In this document: positions 45,852 through 56,172 of the stretch, piece by piece
Numbering within the stretch: position 1 is the first letter of the stretch
How the letters are laid out: the number at the start of each line of letters is the position of its first letter
Assembly: GCA_942492065.1 (NCBI GenBank)
Contig: CALODV010000013.1
Span: 1 to 64,000 of the forward strand
Direction: 5' to 3'
Origin: G963665815 sp942492065
Lineage (GTDB): Bacteria > Cloacimonadota > Cloacimonadia > Cloacimonadales > JAIOQZ01
Length of the DNA stretch: 64,000 nt
Made by a program: the position numbers and the translations under genes
Notes under the pieces: model-generated
The model's input: only the letters and a program-made list of their open reading frames with translations
What the model was told of the DNA's origin: nothing
Databases searched by the model: none

Positions 45852-48800
45852 ATGAATAAGAAACTAGTTGTAGTCTTATTTTTTCTGTTATCCATCATGT
45901 TTATGTATGCGCAAACTTCAGGAGGACCTGATGCGTATGGATACTCATGGATAAACAGTAACGACCCAAGCGGTCCTGCATTCAGCTGGATTACTCCAGA
46001 TACTGTCAATGCAAACACAATAACTTCATTAACAGATGATTCGATTGACGGACCTTTCTCAATCGGATTCAGTTTCCCTTTTTACGATCAATCTTATACG
46101 GATTTCTATTTAAGCTCAAACGGATTCATTTCATTTTCTGGTGACACAAACAGTTTAACAAACTATACTATCCCTACTTCAGGTTCTCCAGATAATATGA
46201 TTGCCTGGTTCTGGGATGATCTTGACCCTGTAAGTACAACTGTTCCGGCAAATAATGCAGGAATATATTATGAGAATATTACTTACGATGGTTCTAATGC
46301 ATTACTGATTTCTTTCCTGAATTACCACGAGTACTCAGGAGAAGGAACAGGTTATGTTGATGCTCAAGTGATACTCAGACCTAACGGTCAGATCATTATG
46401 CAGTACGATTCTTTCAATGGTGGTATGCTTTTGAATGAAGCGACTATTGGTATTGAAAACTCCGATGGAACTATTGGTCTTGAGTATTGCTTCAATGATG
46501 CATCCAACATTTCTGACCAACTTGCTGTTAAATACTATACAGTAGAAGCTGGTTACCCTGAGTTTGCTCAAAATCCAAATCCTCCGTCCGGAGCTACAGG
46601 TGTACTGATAAACGGAACACTTTCCTGGGGTTTTGGTGCTGATACAGACACTTACGATTTGTGGTTTGGGGAAGCAGGGAACATGACTCAAGTTGTATCA
46701 GGAGCAGTTGCCGGTGCATCAGGTACATATACCTACAGTGGACTGAATACTCTTACAGATTATGAGTGGAGAGTCGATACTCACAACTCAGCTACAAGAC
46801 TTTCTACTACAGGTGCAATCTGGACTTTCGAAACACAATGTGGTACAATTACTACATTCCCTTGGAGTGAAGACTTTGAAGGTGGAGTACTTCCATCTTG
46901 CTGGGTAGAAGATACCAATAACCTTGACCCATGGGCATTTGGAACTGCGACATCATCAACTAATACCGGTCCACAATCAGGTGACCACACTACAGGTGCA
47001 GGATACTTCATGTATACTGAAGCTTCCGGAAACCTTAATCAGGTATTTAAAGTATCATCTCCTATATATAACACATCAGCTCTTACCGCACCAGTAATGG
47101 AATTCTGGTATCATATGTATGGGCAAACAATGGGTAGCCTTCAGGTTAATATTTATGAACCTGCAACAGCTACATTGCATTCAGATGTTATTGCTCCTAT
47201 CTCAGGAGATCAGGGAGATGTTTGGAACAGCGTATCTATCGATTTATCTTCATACACAGGTGAGTTTCAGGTAGAATTTATAGGAACCACTGGAACAGAC
47301 TACTATAGTGATATATGTATTGATGATATTGGAATATATGATAATACTACAGCTCCTGCCTGCTCTAGCGTTGGAATTCCAACCGACATGTCTGTAGATA
47401 TCCTGGAAACAGGTACATTGATGTGGGGCGGTGCTCAAGGTGCTACAGATTATAAAATCTCACTTGGTACTGACAATCCTCCAACCAACATAGTTGACCA
47501 TTTTGATGTTGGTCCTGCTCTTTCATACGATTATGCAGGTCTTGCATACGGTACAACATATTACTGGATGGTAACACCTTACAATAGTAATGGAGATGCA
47601 ACAGGCTGTCCTGTATGGTCATTTACTACCAGAGCAGATCCAATCATTTCAACTTTCCCATATGGTGAAGACTTTGAAACAGGTGCAATGCCAATGAACT
47701 GGATTGATGATGCCACAAATATGGATCCATGGTCATACGGTACTTCAACGTCATCCGTAAACACAGGTCCTCAAAGTGGAGACCATACTTCAGGAGCAGG
47801 TTTCTTCATGTATACCGAAGCTTCAGGAAACCTTAATCAGCCGTTCAAAATGAAGACTAACCCCTTCAACGTTTCCGGTCTTACAGCACCAACATTTGAA
47901 TTCTGGTATCACATGTATGGACAATCAATGGGAACTTTACAGGTTAACGTTATAGATAACGTTACAGGCGTAATTACAGCAGATGTAATAACTCCTATCA
48001 GTGGAGATCAAGGTGATACATGGTACAATGTATCAATTGACCTGACACCATTCAACACAAATCCATTCATGATTGAATTTGTTGGAACAACAGGTGATAA
48101 CTATTATAGTGACATCTGTATTGATGATCTGGCAATCTATGACAATGACGCTCCACCAGTTTGTACAACTCTTCAAAACCCACAAGATGCTGACACTGAT
48201 ATCCTCGAAAGAGGCCGAATCAGCTGGATGGGAACTCAAGGAGCTACAGGTTACAAATTATTTATGGGAACAGATAATCCTCCAACAAATATGGAAGATG
48301 GTCTTGATCTTGGAGCATCATACTACTATTCATTTGAAGGACTTAGCTACAGTACTACATACTACTGGACAATTGTACCTTACAACACAATAGGCGATGC
48401 AACAGGTTGTCCTGTCTGGTCTTTCACTACAAGAGCAGACCCAACAGTCACAACATTCCCATATGTAATGGCTTTTGAAGATACAACCCTACTTGCTGAC
48501 TGGCATAACGAAATCTATCTTGATAATGATGACTGGAATCTTGCTACATCTTCCACATATGGTGCAACATTTGATAACACTTCCGGTACAGGAAACTTCA
48601 TTCATTTCACAGATAGTGGAACCGGTGTTGATTCAGCATGGGCTACATCAACCATTTATGATATCACAGCTTTGACAAATCCCGTAGTTGAATTTAACTA
48701 CTGGATTGGACACCCTGACCAATCTGCTCAGGAACAGTCAACATTCTACATAGACATTTACAGTAACGGTTCATGGAACATGGGAGTTGCAAGCTACACT

Positions 48801-51413
48801 TACAGCCCTGCCTGGACTTTGGGATCTATTGATCTTTCAACTTATAGCTCAACAGACCTGCAATTCAGATTCAGAGCTATCGGTTCTTCAAGCTTCTATA
48901 GTGATATATCTGTAGATGATTTCACAATATTCGATAATAACGTAGCACCTTCATGCACACTTCCAAATTCACCAATGGATGCTGAAAATCCTGTTATGGA
49001 AGGCGGAACAATGAGCTGGCGTGGAGCTCCCGGAGCTACAGGTTACAAAATCTTCTTCGGAACAGACAACCCTCCTACAAACATGGAAGATGGAACAGAT
49101 CTTGGCAATGTATTAACATATGATTACAACGGTCTTTCTTTCTCTACTACATACTACTGGACTATCGTACCTTACAACACACTTGGAGAAGCAACAGGAT
49201 GTCCTGTCTGGTCATATACAACCAGACCTGACCCAACCGTAGCTAACTTCCCATGGACTGAAGATTTCAGTGTATGGCCTCTTGATCCAAGGGGATGGTA
49301 TATGGCAGGAACAAGAACCTGGGCAGAAGATACAGGTTCCGGTAGTGCGTATTGTAACTTCTGGGGATGGCCTGAACCAAATAACGCTGAACTTTATTCC
49401 CCACCAATAGCACTCACAGGAAATGCTGATCTTGTATTCAAATGGTCTCATGCATATAATGCAAGTTATCCTAATGATGCATTTGAAGTATCTGTTTCCA
49501 CAGACCAGACAACATGGAATGTTGTATGGTCCAGAGCCGGAGATCAATTCGAATCCGGAGATGGTGCAGGAAATACCAATCCTGGTACTTTTATACAGGA
49601 AACAGTAAATATTGACCAATACAGTGGTCAGACAATTTACCTTAAGTTTGATGGTATTTCAGGATATGGTCCTAACCTTTATCTTGATGATGTTGGTGTT
49701 AACATTACAACTCCACCAAATGATGATCTTACAGTAATTACTGTTGTTGGTAACACAACTCCAATGGTTGGATCACCTTCAGATTACACAATCTCTGTAA
49801 GAAATAACGGTCTTAACACACAATCTACATATGATGTAAAACTGATGCTTGCTCCTGATACTGAACTCGGAACTGTTACAGGTACAACAATTGCACACGA
49901 TCAAATTCTTGATTACGTGATTACCTGGACTCCGCAAGCAGGAATGGAAGGTACACAGAATATCTTCGGTAAAGTTGTTCTTGCTAACGATGAAGGTCCT
50001 GGCAATGATGCTTCAGCTCCACTTCCAGTAGATGTTCAACCATCACAAACAGGTATTCAGGGATACGTTCGCGACATTAATGGTAACCCTCTGTTTAATG
50101 CTCAAGTACTGATTGAAGAACTCCAGACTGTTCAGTATACTGCTAACAATGGATTCTATCAATTCCTTAATGTTCCTGTAAATACTTACTCAGTCACAGC
50201 AAGCCTGACTAACTATGATGACAACACTCAAACCGGTGTCGTCGTGACTCAGGACAACCTTACAAACGTTGATTTCACAATGACTCAAGGTGCTATCCTC
50301 ATGGGTACAGTTTACGATCATGCAAACGTTGAAGTTGCCGGTGCTCTGGTTGAAATCGAACAGCTTGCTCTTACAACAACAACAGATGCTCAAGGTAACT
50401 ACACATTCGTACAGGTTACACCTGGAACATACACAGTTAACGCAACTAAAGACGGTTATATCGATCAATCAGAAGCAAATGTTGTTATCGCAGCAGATGC
50501 TACAGTTGATCTTGATATCATCCTCAGCGAATACGGTCATTTCACAGTTAACGTAACAACTAACCTCAGTTCTCCTGCAGGTGCGATTGTGGAACTTACA
50601 GATGGAACAGAAACCTATCAGGAAACTGCAGATGATACAGGTGTTGTACTTCTCAACGAAGTTCTTCCGGGTACATACTCACTTACAGTTTCACTTACAG
50701 ACTGTAACACTGTAGAACAACAAAATGTTGTTATCGTTAACGGTGACAATACTCCTGTTGATGTTACTCTTAATGAAGTTCTTATTGCTCCTACAAACGT
50801 TCAGTGGCTTAACAATCAACGTCTTCTTGTATGGCAGCATGGAGATAGACTGTATGGTACAAGAGCCGGTGAAGAAACTACACTTGTTGATGGATCATCC
50901 TATACTGATAAAGATGGAAAGCCTCAAACTGAAGAACGTCAGTTCATGTACTTCAGAGTTGAAGTTGATATCATCAACCAGACTACTCAAGATACATCTT
51001 ACAGTATTACAGGTTTCACAATTGGTGAACAACTTACTGCAAGAGTAACAGCAGTTTATGAAACAGGTACAGCAGCAGCTCCTGATTATGATTTCACATT
51101 TGGTGAAGTTGCAGTAGATCCTGAAGATGTTAACCTTATAACAGAACTTAAAGGAAACTATCCTAACCCATTTAACCCAACAACACATATTGACTTCTCA
51201 CTTAAGAAAGCCGGTAAAGTAGAACTTGTTATCTACAATATCAATGGCCAAAAAGTAAGAACACTTGTTGATGGTGAAATGGAAGCAGATAATCACAGTG
51301 TTATCTGGAATGGTAAAGATGACAGAGGAAACTCAGTTTCAAGTGGAACATACTTCTACAGACTGCAGACTTCTGAAACCAGCCAAACCAGGAAAATGCT
51401 GATGCTTAAATAA
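45852..51413 (+). CDS. Very large secreted multi-domain protein with type IX-type sorting tail
   Basis: An 1853-residue protein starting at the ATG after AAGGAGAAAAG, 27 codons inside the longest frame. Residues 1-21 (MNKKLVVVLFFLLSIMFMYAQ) are a signal peptide. Then a nidogen-like or galactose-binding region, a fibronectin III module, four MAM-like/choice-of-anchor modules alternating with fibronectin III modules (each opening F-P-W/Y...EDFE and ending FTTRADP), a CARDB-like domain near 1300, three carboxypeptidase regulatory-like modules (GIQGYVRDINGNPLFNAQV and two more), a further Ig-like region, and a C-terminal sorting domain starting YPNPFNPTTHIDFSL and ending MLMLK. A surface or extracellular adhesion or scaffold protein; no peptidase core seen. 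Confidence 0.9.
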   Translation: MNKKLVVVLFFLLSIMFMYAQTSGGPDAYGYSWINSNDPSGPAFSWITPDTVNANTITSLTDDSIDGPFSIGFSFPFYDQSYTDFYLSSNGFISFSGDTNSLTNYTIPTSGSPDNMIAWFWDDLDPVSTTVPANNAGIYYENITYDGSNALLISFLNYHEYSGEGTGYVDAQVILRPNGQIIMQYDSFNGGMLLNEATIGIENSDGTIGLEYCFNDASNISDQLAVKYYTVEAGYPEFAQNPNPPSGATGVLINGTLSWGFGADTDTYDLWFGEAGNMTQVVSGAVAGASGTYTYSGLNTLTDYEWRVDTHNSATRLSTTGAIWTFETQCGTITTFPWSEDFEGGVLPSCWVEDTNNLDPWAFGTATSSTNTGPQSGDHTTGAGYFMYTEASGNLNQVFKVSSPIYNTSALTAPVMEFWYHMYGQTMGSLQVNIYEPATATLHSDVIAPISGDQGDVWNSVSIDLSSYTGEFQVEFIGTTGTDYYSDICIDDIGIYDNTTAPACSSVGIPTDMSVDILETGTLMWGGAQGATDYKISLGTDNPPTNIVDHFDVGPALSYDYAGLAYGTTYYWMVTPYNSNGDATGCPVWSFTTRADPIISTFPYGEDFETGAMPMNWIDDATNMDPWSYGTSTSSVNTGPQSGDHTSGAGFFMYTEASGNLNQPFKMKTNPFNVSGLTAPTFEFWYHMYGQSMGTLQVNVIDNVTGVITADVITPISGDQGDTWYNVSIDLTPFNTNPFMIEFVGTTGDNYYSDICIDDLAIYDNDAPPVCTTLQNPQDADTDILERGRISWMGTQGATGYKLFMGTDNPPTNMEDGLDLGASYYYSFEGLSYSTTYYWTIVPYNTIGDATGCPVWSFTTRADPTVTTFPYVMAFEDTTLLADWHNEIYLDNDDWNLATSSTYGATFDNTSGTGNFIHFTDSGTGVDSAWATSTIYDITALTNPVVEFNYWIGHPDQSAQEQSTFYIDIYSNGSWNMGVASYTYSPAWTLGSIDLSTYSSTDLQFRFRAIGSSSFYSDISVDDFTIFDNNVAPSCTLPNSPMDAENPVMEGGTMSWRGAPGATGYKIFFGTDNPPTNMEDGTDLGNVLTYDYNGLSFSTTYYWTIVPYNTLGEATGCPVWSYTTRPDPTVANFPWTEDFSVWPLDPRGWYMAGTRTWAEDTGSGSAYCNFWGWPEPNNAELYSPPIALTGNADLVFKWSHAYNASYPNDAFEVSVSTDQTTWNVVWSRAGDQFESGDGAGNTNPGTFIQETVNIDQYSGQTIYLKFDGISGYGPNLYLDDVGVNITTPPNDDLTVITVVGNTTPMVGSPSDYTISVRNNGLNTQSTYDVKLMLAPDTELGTVTGTTIAHDQILDYVITWTPQAGMEGTQNIFGKVVLANDEGPGNDASAPLPVDVQPSQTGIQGYVRDINGNPLFNAQVLIEELQTVQYTANNGFYQFLNVPVNTYSVTASLTNYDDNTQTGVVVTQDNLTNVDFTMTQGAILMGTVYDHANVEVAGALVEIEQLALTTTTDAQGNYTFVQVTPGTYTVNATKDGYIDQSEANVVIAADATVDLDIILSEYGHFTVNVTTNLSSPAGAIVELTDGTETYQETADDTGVVLLNEVLPGTYSLTVSLTDCNTVEQQNVVIVNGDNTPVDVTLNEVLIAPTNVQWLNNQRLLVWQHGDRLYGTRAGEETTLVDGSSYTDKDGKPQTEERQFMYFRVEVDIINQTTQDTSYSITGFTIGEQLTARVTAVYETGTAAAPDYDFTFGEVAVDPEDVNLITELKGNYPNPFNPTTHIDFSLKKAGKVELVIYNINGQKVRTLVDGEMEADNHSVIWNGKDDRGNSVSSGTYFYRLQTSETSQTRKMLMLK
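46841..49717 (+). repeat. Tandem MAM-fibronectin repeat units in the large secreted protein
   Basis: Three full units of about 800 bp (near 46841-47640, 47641-48440, 48441-49232) and a partial fourth to 49717. Units share GATGCAACAGG(C/T)TGTCCTGT, FTTRADP-type ends, and YYSDICIDDL-type strands; nucleotide identity is visible by eye between units 1 and 2. Recombination or recent duplication is likely. Confidence 0.85.
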
Positions 51414-51425
51414 CTTAGATGTTTC

Positions 51426-51492
51426 AGACCATCAAAATGGTCTAACAACATAAAACTTAAACCAGCCTTCTATCAGAGGGCTGGTTTTTTAT
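51426..51492 (+). terminator. Hairpin pair ending the large protein gene; second is an intrinsic terminator
   Basis: A first stem (AGACCAT with ATGGTCT, 51426-51443) is followed by a 9-bp stem (AAACCAGCC positions 51459-51467 with 51479-51487) and a T-rich run. The second is the functional terminator. Confidence 0.85.
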
Positions 51493-51557
51493 TTACCACC
51501 TGCAGAATAGCATTTGCAAAATCACATATATTCTTTGATAAACTTGATATTTTTTTG

Positions 51558-51585
51558 TTGACATATATTTTAAATGTACCATACT
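51558..51585 (+). promoter_or_regulatory. Promoter for the NfeD-flotillin operon
   Basis: TTGACA, 16-bp spacer and CATACT, followed 15 bp later by the strong GAGGGGG ribosome binding site. Confidence 0.5.
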
Positions 51586-51609
51586 TAAGAAAAATATCGA
51601 GGGGGATTT

Positions 51610-52155
51610 ATGATATTAGCATTCTGGGTTGCAGCAATAGCAGGCTCTCTTGCAGTGTTAACTCAAATGATACTTCTTATGTTCGGAATTGGAGAATCTG
51701 ACGGTGATGTAGATGCAGATACAGATTTTGATGGTGACGGTTTTGATTTTCCAATATTTACTGTTAAATCACTAATTGGATTTATTGGCGGCTTTGGGTG
51801 GGGAGGATTGATTGCAGTCGATAAGGAACTTTCCACATCCATGCAACTTTTGTATGCAGTAGTAGCCGGTATTGTTCTGGCACTGCTTGTTTCAACAATT
51901 CTTTACCTGTTATCTAAACTCAAACATACCGGAAATCTAAGGATTTCCAATGCAATCGGAAAAATTGGTGACGTATATTTACATATTCCGGCGAAAAGAA
52001 AAGGAACCGGAATTGTCCACGTTATAGTTCAGGACTCAATGCAGGAACTGAAAGCACTGACAGATGGTGAAGAAATAGCCACAGGTGAAAAAATTCAGGT
52101 AACCGGAGTTCTGGATAACACTTTAATTGTAAAATCTCTGGCAACAGAAGAATAA
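51610..52155 (+). CDS. NfeD-like membrane protein
   Basis: A 181-residue protein with an N-terminal helix, an acidic loop rich in Asp (SDGDVDADTDFDGDGFDF), two further helices (about 58-78 and 82-105), and a C-terminal OB-fold domain (GKIGDVYLHIPAKRKGTGIVHVIV onwards) as in NfeD. The gene lies 19 bp upstream of flotillin, the common pairing in bacterial flotillin operons, where the two proteins assemble in membrane microdomains. The acidic loop could bind calcium, which is inference. Confidence 0.85.
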   Translation: MILAFWVAAIAGSLAVLTQMILLMFGIGESDGDVDADTDFDGDGFDFPIFTVKSLIGFIGGFGWGGLIAVDKELSTSMQLLYAVVAGIVLALLVSTILYLLSKLKHTGNLRISNAIGKIGDVYLHIPAKRKGTGIVHVIVQDSMQELKALTDGEEIATGEKIQVTGVLDNTLIVKSLATEE

Positions 52156-52174
52156 CAAATTAGAAGGAGTAATT

Positions 52175-53803
52175 ATGGGGGAAAACATCCCGATGATGGA
52201 AATTGGTCTTTTACTCTTCGGAGTAATACTGATTGTAATCGTTTTTGTCAGTGCACTGACAAGATACAAAAAATGTCCGTCAGACAAGGTTCTTGTAATT
52301 TACGGTAAAGTTAGAAAAGAAGCTTCAGCAAAATGTATACACGGTGGAGCGGCCTTTGTATGGCCGTTGATTCAATCACATCAATATCTTGATCTTACAC
52401 CTATGGCAATCGAAGTAAACCTTACAAACGCTTTGAGTAAGCAAAACATTCGTGTAGATGTTCCATCCAGATTTACTATTGGTATTTCTACAGAACGCGG
52501 TATTATGGAAAAGGCAGCTGAAAGACTTCTTGGCTTAAAGCACCACGACATTATTGAGCTTTCTAAGGATATCTTATTCGGACAATTAAGACTTGTAATT
52601 GCTACAATGGATATTGAAGAAATCAATACTGACAGAGATAAGTTCCTGGAGAATGTGAGTAAGAATGTTGAAGCTGAGCTGAATAAAATCGGTTTAAAGC
52701 TTATCAACGTTAACGTCACGGATATCAGAGATGAGTCCGGCTACATCGAAGCACTTGGTAAAGAAGCTGCTGCGAAAGCTATTAACGATGCAAAAGTTTC
52801 TGTTGCCCAAAGAGACAGAGACGGTGCTATCGGTGAATCAACAGCAAACAAAGAGAAGAATATTCAGGTTGCAGAAGCAGAAACACTTGCTGAACAGGGT
52901 GTTGCAGAAGCCGAATCTCGCAAACGGATCAAAGTTGCCGCTGCGAACGCTTTAGCTGTTACCGGGGAAGCTGATGCTGATAGGCAACAAAAAATCAAGG
53001 TTGCAGAAGCAAATGCTGAAGCAGATAAAGGTATGGCTGCTGCGGACAGTCAGAGACGTATCCGCGTTTCAGATCTTAATGCTAAGGCTGTAGACGGTGA
53101 GAACACAGCGAAAATTGCAATCGCCGAATCAGAATCTCTGAAAAACATTAAAGAAACACAAGCTGAGAACAGAGCTATTGCAGCAAGAAAAATTGCTGTT
53201 TCCGAAGCTGAAAAACAAGGCTACGAAGCCAAAAAAATTGCAGAGGAATCCAGAGCTCAAATGGTTAAGGCTCAACAGGAAGCAGATATTATTGTTTCAG
53301 CTCAGATTGCTAAGCAAAAACTTGAAATTGAAGCAGAAGCTCAAGCTGAAAGGGAAAGAAGAATTGCTCAGGGGCTTGCTGATGCTAAGTTAAAGAAAAT
53401 GCAGGCAGAAGCTCAGGGTCTCTATGAAATCCTTAACAAAAAAGCGGAAGGTTTCCAGAATCTTGTTTCATCAGCAGGTAAAAGTCCTGATATGGCGATC
53501 AAACTTCTTCTGGCAGAACAGATGTCTGATCTTCTTAAAATCCAGGCTGGTGCAATTGAAGGACTCAAACTTGATAACGTCACTGTCTGGAGTAATGGAG
53601 GAACAGAAGGAAATAACTCTTCCGTTTCAGGATTTGTTCATGATCTGTTCAAAACTCTGCCTCCGATGAAAGATGTTCTGTCCATGAAAGGAATCGGAAT
53701 CCCGGACTTCCTTATCAAGGATCTGAAAGACAATAATGAAACTCAGGACAGCCCTCCCGTTGCTAAAGCTCCGATAGTTGAGGATAATCCTGTTGAATCT
53801 TAG
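52175..53803 (+). CDS. Flotillin (SPFH-domain) protein
   Basis: A 542-residue membrane scaffold. One N-terminal helix (IGLLLFGVILIVIVFVSAL), an SPFH/Band-7 domain to about residue 190 (VLVIYGKVRKEASAKCIHGGAAFVWPLIQS to KLINVNVTDIRDESGYIEALG), then a long Glu/Ala-rich coiled coil (VAEAESRKRIKVAAANAL, AEAQAERERRIAQGLADAKL) and a hydrophilic C-terminal tail. Bacterial flotillins organise membrane fluidity and signalling complexes; their exact role varies. RBS AGAAGGAG. Followed by a terminator. Confidence 0.94.
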   Translation: MGENIPMMEIGLLLFGVILIVIVFVSALTRYKKCPSDKVLVIYGKVRKEASAKCIHGGAAFVWPLIQSHQYLDLTPMAIEVNLTNALSKQNIRVDVPSRFTIGISTERGIMEKAAERLLGLKHHDIIELSKDILFGQLRLVIATMDIEEINTDRDKFLENVSKNVEAELNKIGLKLINVNVTDIRDESGYIEALGKEAAAKAINDAKVSVAQRDRDGAIGESTANKEKNIQVAEAETLAEQGVAEAESRKRIKVAAANALAVTGEADADRQQKIKVAEANAEADKGMAAADSQRRIRVSDLNAKAVDGENTAKIAIAESESLKNIKETQAENRAIAARKIAVSEAEKQGYEAKKIAEESRAQMVKAQQEADIIVSAQIAKQKLEIEAEAQAERERRIAQGLADAKLKKMQAEAQGLYEILNKKAEGFQNLVSSAGKSPDMAIKLLLAEQMSDLLKIQAGAIEGLKLDNVTVWSNGGTEGNNSSVSGFVHDLFKTLPPMKDVLSMKGIGIPDFLIKDLKDNNETQDSPPVAKAPIVEDNPVES

Positions 53804-53833
53804 TAACAAATTACATATCATTTAATAAAATAT

Positions 53834-53865
53834 AGGCTGTTGACGAATGTCAGCAGCCTTTTTAT
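53834..53865 (+). terminator. Intrinsic terminator of the flotillin operon
   Basis: An 11-bp stem with one G-T pair (AGGCTGTTGAC with GTCAGCAGCCT), loop GAAT, and a T run. 31 bp after the stop. Confidence 0.88.
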
Positions 53866-53871
53866 GTTTCA

Positions 53872-53901
53872 TGTAAACCTGCCGTCACCGACAGGTTTAC
53901 A
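53872..53901. repeat. Inverted repeat between the convergent flotillin and hydF genes
   Basis: A perfect 10-bp inverted repeat (TGTAAACCTG with CAGGTTTACA) with a 10-nt loop. It lies 9 bp after hydF on the minus strand but is not followed there by a T run, so a terminator is uncertain; it could be a protein site or an RNA 3' end element. Confidence 0.6.
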
Positions 53902-53909
53902 GATTATAT

Positions 53910-55109
53910 CTACTTGTAAAATGGTTTGATTACTCTTTCCAGCACTCCATGGAGCTTGGATATTGCAACCCCGTAGTTGGTTATCGGAACTCCTCGTCGA
54001 TTACACTCACGCATTCGTCGGATCATCTCCATTCTGTTTGTCATACAGGCCCCACAATGAAGCACAAGCTTATACTCCTCCAGATTATCCGGGAAATCAT
54101 GACCTGAGTATACATCAAACTTAATATCCTTACCGGTATACTGTCTCAGCCAACGTGGAATCTTTACTCTGCCAATATCGTCAGCCTGAACATGATGGGA
54201 ACAGGACTCAGCTATAACAACCTTGTCTCCGTCCTCAAGCTTATCTATCGCAGATGCTCCATCTACAAGCATACCCAGTTCACCTTTATATCTAGCGAAC
54301 AGTGTTGAGAATGTTGTCAGAGGAATCTCTTCAGGTACATCTCCGTCAACCTTAAGAATCACCTGAGAGTCAGTAATAATTAGATCTGGTGGATTTTTCA
54401 GCTTCATAAGCGAGTCTTCCAGCTCACGTTCTTTAACCATAATACCGATGGCATCATTATCGAGAATTTCTCTCAACACCTGAACCTGCGGCATAATCAG
54501 TCTACCCTTAGGTGCAGCTAAGTCAATTGGTACAACCAGCACAACCTGATCTCCGGGGTTAACCAGATCACCCACAAGAACTCTTTCAGCAAGAAATTCC
54601 GTCGGAACCAGATCAGCCATTTTCTCTTTCATATCTCTGATGTTCTTCCCCGATTTACTCGAAACTGAGATATAAGGCAAACCAATTAATCTGCAATAAT
54701 CCTTGTTGGATTTATCAACTTCTGATATATCATTCTTGTTAAACACAACCATGGTAGTTATACTCAGATTTCGCACTTCCTCAATGATTGCTTTGACATC
54801 ATCTGTTATACCGTGTTCATCTGTTACGATAAGAGCAATATCTGTACGCCAGAGGACTTTACGTGTTGACTTCACTCGCTTCTCCCCCAACTCACCAAGG
54901 TCATCTATTCCGGCTGTATCTATTATAGAAACCGGGCCGATGGGCAACAGCTCATAGTTCTTTTTAACCGGATCTGTAGTTGTTCCGGGAGTATTGGATA
55001 CAATCGATATATCCTGACTGGTCATGGCGTTTATCAGGGAGGACTTCCCTGCGTTACGCTTACCGATAATAGCTATATTGCAACGTTCACCTTTAGGAAT
55101 TGCCGGCAT
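53910..55109 (-). CDS. hydF: [FeFe] hydrogenase maturation GTPase HydF
   Basis: Scaffold and carrier on which the 2Fe precursor is completed and passed to HydA. The N-terminal GTPase has GKRNAGKSSLINAM (Walker A), SNTPGTTTDPVKK, DTAGIDD and FNKND. The C-terminal part keeps the [4Fe-4S] ligands in ESCSHH and HCGACMTNR, so the cluster should form. I place the start at the ATG in AAGGAGTAAAGATG (MPAIPKGERCN) rather than 15 codons upstream, giving a protein of 399 residues. It overlaps hydE by 17 bp and ends the operon. Confidence 0.95.
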   Translation of the reverse strand: MPAIPKGERCNIAIIGKRNAGKSSLINAMTSQDISIVSNTPGTTTDPVKKNYELLPIGPVSIIDTAGIDDLGELGEKRVKSTRKVLWRTDIALIVTDEHGITDDVKAIIEEVRNLSITTMVVFNKNDISEVDKSNKDYCRLIGLPYISVSSKSGKNIRDMKEKMADLVPTEFLAERVLVGDLVNPGDQVVLVVPIDLAAPKGRLIMPQVQVLREILDNDAIGIMVKERELEDSLMKLKNPPDLIITDSQVILKVDGDVPEEIPLTTFSTLFARYKGELGMLVDGASAIDKLEDGDKVVIAESCSHHVQADDIGRVKIPRWLRQYTGKDIKFDVYSGHDFPDNLEEYKLVLHCGACMTNRMEMIRRMRECNRRGVPITNYGVAISKLHGVLERVIKPFYK

Positions 55110-56172
55110 CTTTACTCCTTGCCTTAAAGTGAGGAGAATCACCAAGTTCCCCATAGCCTATTGTTTCACCAACAGATTCTATTCTGTTCTCCAGACATGC
55201 TCTGCACATGCTGGCATTTTCATCTACACATGGTTTATCATCATATAAGAGGTATTTTTCTCTGTATTTAGTATCTGTAAGAACAGGCATGATAATATTT
55301 GCCCCGGCCTTTAATCCGTACTCTCTACCAAGCGGATCAAGTGCCTGCAATGCCGTTGTTGAGGCTATGTTAACATCCTTCAGGAAAAGACGAGTCAGGG
55401 AAATCATTTTGAGTGCTTTTCCCAGCTGAACTTTCTTGTCATAATCGGGCATGGAGTTTGCCATAGGAGTATCCTGATGCACAACATAAGGTCCCATTCC
55501 TATCATATCAATATCGTGCTCCTTGAAGAACATGATATCGTTCACCAGATCCTCGTAAGTCTGGTTCGGTAGCCCGATCATTACACCTGTTCCAACCTGA
55601 TAACCTGTTTCACGCAGATATTCCAGGCATCTCAATCTCTCTGTATGATCGTGCGTTGCAGGATGAAGGCTTTTATACAGTTCCTCATTGCTGGACTCAA
55701 TTCTCAGCAGGTATCTTGTCGCACCTGCTTCGAACCATCTTCTGTAGGTTTCTTTTGATTGTTCACCCAGAGAAAGTGTGATTCCCAGCTCCTGATTAGA
55801 AAGCTTTTTGATGTTGATCAGCAGATCCTCTATGTAATCTACAAATTCTTTGTCACAGCGTTCTCCGGATTGTAGTACAACAGAACCGTATTTCATCTTC
55901 CAGGACCATTCTGCTGCTTCCAGAATCTCTTCCTTCTTCATGAAATATCTGTTTACTTTGCTGTTGCTCTTTCTGATCCCGCAATAAAAACAGTCTTTAT
56001 CGCAGATGTTACTAAGCTCGATTATTCCTCTGAAATATACTTTATTGCCTACATTCTGCTCTTTTACAGCGTAAGCCTGCTTGTAGAGCTCTTCTATAAG
56101 AGCCTGATCTTCGGATTGAAAAACCTCGATCATTTGTTGTTTGGTAAGATTTTTAAAATCGTAATTCATCAT
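55093..56172 (-). CDS. hydE: [FeFe] hydrogenase radical SAM maturase HydE
   Basis: Radical SAM enzyme that acts on the diiron precursor during H-cluster assembly, downstream of HydG, in the current model. The cluster motif is CDKDCFYCGIRKS near residue 57, with the RGIIELSNI lead-in. A second cluster site, CVDENASMCRAC (C-x7-C-x2-C), near 328 is present as in some HydE enzymes. The frame of 359 residues has the usual size. The start overlaps the aspA stop by 20 bp, which suggests translational coupling. Confidence 0.95.
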   Translation of the reverse strand: MMNYDFKNLTKQQMIEVFQSEDQALIEELYKQAYAVKEQNVGNKVYFRGIIELSNICDKDCFYCGIRKSNSKVNRYFMKKEEILEAAEWSWKMKYGSVVLQSGERCDKEFVDYIEDLLINIKKLSNQELGITLSLGEQSKETYRRWFEAGATRYLLRIESSNEELYKSLHPATHDHTERLRCLEYLRETGYQVGTGVMIGLPNQTYEDLVNDIMFFKEHDIDMIGMGPYVVHQDTPMANSMPDYDKKVQLGKALKMISLTRLFLKDVNIASTTALQALDPLGREYGLKAGANIIMPVLTDTKYREKYLLYDDKPCVDENASMCRACLENRIESVGETIGYGELGDSPHFKARSKDAGNS

